DNA of 43,258 bases, taken from positions 1 through 43,258 of the forward strand of contig JAHFNO010000012.1 in NCBI GenBank assembly GCA_023267275.1. The letters run 5' to 3'. Both the position numbers and the translations under genes were made by a program. Below, piece by piece: positions 39,948-43,258 of the stretch (position 1 is its first letter; every line of letters begins with the position of its first letter). The notes below the pieces were generated by a model. The model saw nothing but the letters and a program-made list of their open reading frames with translations, had not been told where the DNA came from and did not search any database. Origin of the DNA: Candidatus Nomurabacteria bacterium. GTDB lineage: Bacteria > Patescibacteriota > Minisyncoccia > Phycocordibacterales > UBA9973.

Positions 39948-40378
39948 CGCGCGAAAAAACAATCGAAGACAGACAAAAGCAGATCCGCGAGGCGTTCGTT
40001 GAACAGCTCAAGCGAACGCCGGTCATAGAGCAGGCGTGCCAGAAAGTCGGAACATCCACCTCAACGGTCTGCCGTTGGCGACGCGAGGATAAGAAATGGA
40101 GCGCGGCGGTCGATGCCGCGCTCGCTGAAGGACGACTGTTCATGTCAGACATTGCGGAAACGCAGTTGTTCGCGCTCATTGCCAAGCAAGAGTTCAAGGC
40201 AATTGCGCTCTACCTCACCACGCACAACAAACGATACTCGAAAAAGCTTCAACTCTCTGGAACTGTTGAACATAAGGATGCACCGCTGACGAAAGAACAG
40301 CGCAGACAGATTCGCCACGCGCTCAAACTCTCCTCGCTTAAAAAATATGTCGAAAAAACGCAAAAGAAAAAAGAATAG
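39944..40378 (+). CDS. phage terminase small subunit-like protein
   Basis: A 144-residue protein with an N-terminal helix-turn-helix (TPVIEQACQKVGTSTSTVCRW) and a helical middle (DIAETQLFALIAKQEFKAIA), ending in a Lys-rich tail. TerS proteins recognise viral DNA ends and deliver them to the large subunit. It overlaps the preceding methyltransferase by four bases and the large terminase by 32 bases, an arrangement typical of packaging genes. Confidence 0.82.
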   Translation: MTREKTIEDRQKQIREAFVEQLKRTPVIEQACQKVGTSTSTVCRWRREDKKWSAAVDAALAEGRLFMSDIAETQLFALIAKQEFKAIALYLTTHNKRYSKKLQLSGTVEHKDAPLTKEQRRQIRHALKLSSLKKYVEKTQKKKE

Positions 40379-41810
40379 CGACGACGAGATATTCGGAAAA
40401 ATCCTGAAGGATCAGGCGTTCCGAAAAGCCATCGTCCGCGAGAGCTTCGAGTATTTCTTTCCGATATATTTCGCAAGCTACATGCAGTACGATGCCGCGC
40501 CGTTCCATAAGGAGATGTTCAACATCCTTGAGAACGAGAAAGACCACCACCTTGCAGTGTTTGTGGCTTTTCGCGGCTCGGCTAAGTCAACCATCATTGG
40601 TCTCGCATATGTACTATGGTCAATTCTCGGAACCCAAAACAAGCGGTTCATACTTTTGTGCGGACAGACCGAGCAGAAAACGCGAGCGTATTTGTCGCAT
40701 ATAAAGGAGCAGTTGCTTCATAATGAACTGTTGCGAAAAGACCTCGGACCCTTTGAGGAAGAACGCAACAGTCTCGGCAATGCGACAGCCATCATTCTCA
40801 AACAGATCGGTGCAAAAATTATGATCTGCTCCACGGGTCAGAGTATTCGCGGTATGCGTCACAATGAGCATCGCCCAGACCTGATCATCCTTGACGATAT
40901 CGAGGACTTGGACTCAGTTAAAACGCATGAAGGTCGAGACAAGACTTACGACTGGATGACTGGCGAAGTCATTCCCGCCGGAAGTCATAAGACGCGCATT
41001 ATTGCAGTCGGTAACTTGCTTCATGAAGACTCTGTACTCAGACGACTTCAGAGAAAGATACAAGCCGGAGAGCTTGAACTCATGGGTGGTATATACCGCG
41101 AGTACCCGATTGTCGACAAGGACGGTGTACCACTCTGGCCGGGCAAATATCCGGACGAACAGAGCCTCAAAGCCGAGCGTGAGAAAACCTTGGATGAGAG
41201 GTCTTGGCTACGTGAGTATATGCTCCAGATCGTTGCAGATGATGAACAGATCATCACGGACGATGACATTAAATACTACGACGAGCTTCCGAAAGAAAAG
41301 CCGAACTATATCTGCATCGGCGTTGACTTAGCAATCTCACAAAAAGCGAGTGCGGACTTTCCGGCTATCGTCGTGGTGTATGTTTACAATCGCGGTGATG
41401 ACCTAAAAGTATATGTCCGTCCGTTTCCTTTTCATTCCAAGGTTGGTATCAAGGAATTACTTGAACATTTAAAAAATATTATTGCCGCTGAACGTATGCA
41501 CCGAGTTCCGGTTAAGGTATTCATGGAGAACAACGGCATGCAGGATGCCATTGTCGAACTTGCGAAAGATGACAGCTATGGCATCATCGGTGTGCCGAGC
41601 GTTGCCGACAAAGCATCTCGATTGAGAGTCGCCGCAGTACCGATGAAGAAAGGTCAGGTGTTCTTTCCACATCACGGTTGCGGTGATCTCATCGAAGAAC
41701 TCACCGGCTTCGGAAAAGAAAATCACGACGACCTTGCGGATGCTTTTTCGATTTCAATGATCCAGATTATTCAAAAGTATGGTAAAAAACAGGGACGGCT
41801 ACTTGGTTAA
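40347..41810 (+). CDS. phage terminase large subunit
   Basis: TerL is the packaging motor and nuclease. The 487-residue protein has the deviant Walker A FRGSAKST (75-82), Walker B DLIILDDIED, the coupling region AVGNLLHEDS, and an RNase H-like nuclease domain with GVDLAISQKASAD and the C-terminal HDDLADAFSISM aspartates. Length is normal. It ends the plus-strand phage block in this window; its stop overlaps by four bases the stop of a convergent gene. It is the strongest evidence for phage origin. Confidence 0.93.
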   Translation: MSKKRKRKKNSDDEIFGKILKDQAFRKAIVRESFEYFFPIYFASYMQYDAAPFHKEMFNILENEKDHHLAVFVAFRGSAKSTIIGLAYVLWSILGTQNKRFILLCGQTEQKTRAYLSHIKEQLLHNELLRKDLGPFEEERNSLGNATAIILKQIGAKIMICSTGQSIRGMRHNEHRPDLIILDDIEDLDSVKTHEGRDKTYDWMTGEVIPAGSHKTRIIAVGNLLHEDSVLRRLQRKIQAGELELMGGIYREYPIVDKDGVPLWPGKYPDEQSLKAEREKTLDERSWLREYMLQIVADDEQIITDDDIKYYDELPKEKPNYICIGVDLAISQKASADFPAIVVVYVYNRGDDLKVYVRPFPFHSKVGIKELLEHLKNIIAAERMHRVPVKVFMENNGMQDAIVELAKDDSYGIIGVPSVADKASRLRVAAVPMKKGQVFFPHHGCGDLIEELTGFGKENHDDLADAFSISMIQIIQKYGKKQGRLLG

Positions 41811-42490
41811 TTCGCAGGTAGTCTTCCTCCGTTTGCGAGACAATCAGCAACAGAATTGTATGCAGTAAAGTGAGTTGTTTGAGAATAGTAGCGCGTGCCT
41901 TTCGCATGACAGATACCAGTAGTGCTTTTCTTTACAGCAGGGTCAGTGGATGGTGCGGTCGTCTGGGTCGATTTTGTCTGAATGGTTTTTGTGGCAGGCT
42001 TCGGATTTTTCCATGCTTGGTATGCAACAGTCCAGTCCCCAGAGATGGCTTTTTGAGCATCAGTTAGTGATATCGCTCCAGAGCATACTTGTGAATGCAA
42101 GTAGTTTTCAAGCGTGTCTTTTACGCGTGCGCCGTTGTCGATGTTGTAGGCTTCGGGAAAGAGATTTGAAATATCATTCGAGCCGCCGAGTTCAAGCGAG
42201 ATGATGTGATCGACTTCATAGTTTGAACGTGCGCTCCATGCAATACCGTATTCTTTAAATACTTTTTTCTTGGTGGCAGTGGTTACATCTCTGACTTTTT
42301 TAGTGTAGCCGGAAACGCAGACAATACTTGCATTGGTAGTGAGAACTGCACCCGGCGAACATGCGGTGTCGGGAGTCGCTCCGGCAACACAATGGCTCGT
42401 CTTGGTTTGAATGCCAAAGGTAGCCAAAGCAGGAGTTGCTCCGAATATGGATAGCACGAGTATTGAGATGGCTACGATTTTGGTCTTCAT
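41807..42490 (-). CDS. secreted HNH nuclease
   Basis: A 227-residue exported protein with a signal peptide (IVAISILVLSIFGATPALA) and an HNH-type core YEVDHIISLELGGSNDISNLFPE, with N-x8-type spacing to ENYLHSQVCSG. Four or more cysteines (HCVAGATPDTACSPG, IVCVSG) suggest disulfides. C-terminal TKTIQTKSTQTT is a low-complexity linker followed by a small domain with ICHAKGTRYYSQ and SVADCLANGG. The nuclease probably acts outside the cell, for example on extracellular or incoming DNA. It is encoded opposite the terminase. Confidence 0.82.
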   Translation of the reverse strand: MKTKIVAISILVLSIFGATPALATFGIQTKTSHCVAGATPDTACSPGAVLTTNASIVCVSGYTKKVRDVTTATKKKVFKEYGIAWSARSNYEVDHIISLELGGSNDISNLFPEAYNIDNGARVKDTLENYLHSQVCSGAISLTDAQKAISGDWTVAYQAWKNPKPATKTIQTKSTQTTAPSTDPAVKKSTTGICHAKGTRYYSQTTHFTAYNSVADCLANGGRLPAN

Positions 42491-42526
42491 ATTTTCTTTA
42501 TCTTTTCTTGATATATATTTTAGATA

Positions 42527-42829
42527 CTACCCTAGAATTTTCTTTTTACCAGCCTCGAACTCTTCGTGCGTGATGACTCCTTTTTCTTTGAGTGCATGGA
42601 GTTCAATGAGTTCATTCGAAGTACTTTTAACAGGCGTGTTTTTCTCAATGACGACTGCCACCGGAGCGTCATTTGTGGATGACCAAATGAGCGCGACGAT
42701 CCATCCAATGACTGTCCAACCGAGAAAGAAGTTGAGCGTGAGGACAGCACTCTTGTTGCGTTTCTTTTTCCAATATGCGTTAACTGATGGAAGAAAATAC
42801 AGAAAGAAAATGAATATTCCTAGTGCCAT
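42527..42829 (-). CDS. superinfection-immunity-like membrane protein with SHOCT domain
   Basis: A 100-residue protein. Residues 1-50 hold two membrane helices with the superinfection immunity (T4 Imm) family pattern: LYFLPSVNAYWKKKRNKSAV and LNFFLGWTVIGWIVALIW. Residues 70-100 are a SHOCT domain (ELIELHALKEKGVITHEEF), a short oligomerisation or targeting module. T4 Imm blocks DNA entry of related phages. In a phage region next to a secreted nuclease, a role in excluding competing phages is plausible, but this family is also widespread in bacteria with unknown role. Confidence 0.82.
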   Translation of the reverse strand: MALGIFIFFLYFLPSVNAYWKKKRNKSAVLTLNFFLGWTVIGWIVALIWSSTNDAPVAVVIEKNTPVKSTSNELIELHALKEKGVITHEEFEAGKKKILG

Positions 42830-42832
42830 ATA

Positions 42833-43117
42833 TTACTTCTCGTAGAGAACGACAAATGAATCTGTTGCCGAGAAATCGCCTTGCTCGGGTGTGTGGATGG
42901 TTACAGTCGCTAGTCCGATATCATAATCGGAATTCGGATCTACTTGTATCTGCTCCTCAGGGATGCGAATCTTCGGAGAGAAATTGTAAACGATTTGGTT
43001 GGTATCGAAATGACCGGAGTAGACAAGTTTTGTCTTTTTGGAAAGCGGATCGCTTCCGGCGTAGAGCTTCACATCTGCCGAGATGGGCATCTTAGCAGTT
43101 GCATCACTTGAAATCAT
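42833..43117 (-). CDS. hypothetical protein (possibly N-terminally truncated)
   Basis: A 94-residue protein that looks all-beta: ISADVKLYAGSDPL, TKLVYSGHFDTN and YDIGLATVTIHTPEQ. I do not recognise it. The frame stays open for 15 codons upstream (KFGYLDSNGD) until a TGA at 43163, with no better start, so either the ATG at 43117 is right or a frameshift cut the gene. It ends three bases before the immunity-like gene begins, so the two are likely cotranscribed. Confidence 0.5.
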   Translation of the reverse strand: MISSDATAKMPISADVKLYAGSDPLSKKTKLVYSGHFDTNQIVYNFSPKIRIPEEQIQVDPNSDYDIGLATVTIHTPEQGDFSATDSFVVLYEK

Positions 43118-43258
43118 GTCGCCGTTGCTGTCGAGGTATCCGAATTTCCGTTTTGTATTGCATCAAAGTATTCTGTATTGTATGAAAGCAAAAAAAAATT
43201 TCTCGAATACAGAAGGAAGACAGAAATCAAATTTACATATTAAAAAAGCGTGGATGTA
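43118..43258. other. window end, no gene seen
   Basis: AT-rich stretch with the near-repeat GTATTGCATCAAAGTATTC and TGTATTGTATGAAAG and no convincing start or promoter. The next gene lies outside the window. Confidence 0.4.

Larger units (their letters stand above)
37232..43258. mobile_element. phage-derived region (right edge outside window)
   Basis: Two DNA methyltransferases, small and large terminase subunits, a secreted HNH nuclease and a superinfection-immunity-like protein cluster here, with base composition unlike the host-like genes before 36.7 kb. No integrase, portal, capsid or tail genes are inside the window, so it may be a prophage that continues to the right or a remnant. Confidence 0.7.

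Overview
The window looks like a chromosome segment of a Candidate Phyla Radiation (Patescibacteria/Parcubacteria-type) bacterium that ends in a phage-derived region. The evidence is a compact AT-rich gene set, almost no Shine-Dalgarno sequences, tRNA genes without encoded CCA, group I introns in tRNA genes, a type IV pilus locus without secretin, a shortened release factor 2, and many small membrane or secreted proteins of unknown function. TGA is used as stop and prfB is present, so the standard bacterial code (table 11) applies. The lineage assignment is an inference from gene content.

Layout. 1-3.2 kb (minus): the 5' part of pyrG, then prfB-ftsE-ftsX, with tRNA-Thr(CGU) ending one base before the prfB start codon. 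3.2-7.2 kb: an RNA-rich region with tRNA-Thr(GGU) and initiator tRNA-fMet, each split by an ORF-less group I intron, tRNA-Met, tRNA-Asp, free-standing HNH and LAGLIDADG endonuclease genes, two small membrane protein genes, and several strong hairpins including a candidate structured RNA at 4.89-5.03 kb. 7.2-11.6 kb: a membrane-anchored HEPN-like protein, gatA and gatC, and an L-asparaginase with a textbook promoter and a long folded leader. 11.6-14.7 kb: ligA, followed by a Panacea/toxin pair that is bracketed by two copies of the ligA 3' end.

14.7-30.5 kb (minus): a type IV pilus cluster: pilM, N, O, a PilP-position protein, pilB, a CheY-like regulator, pilT, pilC, a major pilin, prepilin peptidase pilD and four minor-pilin-like genes. 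A foreign-looking island (20.7-23.2 kb; three unknown genes and a HELLH zinc protease) sits between pilT and pilC. 30.5-36.7 kb: GH18 glycosidase, ATP-grasp enzyme, secreted DUF5666-like protein, phospholipase D-like protein, hicBA, a DUF1761 membrane protein and a membrane-anchored unknown.

36.7-37.2 kb is a gene-free boundary full of nested inverted repeats, including a second element with the same fold as the one at 4.9 kb. From 37.2 kb on, base composition shifts and genes become phage-like: ParB-methyltransferase fusion, second methyltransferase, small and large terminase subunits on the plus strand, then convergent secreted HNH nuclease, a superinfection-immunity/SHOCT protein and an unknown. 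The most notable items are the ligA-targeted toxin-antitoxin insertion, the intron/endonuclease-loaded tRNA region, the pair of similarly folded RNA candidates, and the pervasive near-tandem word repeats between and inside genes.
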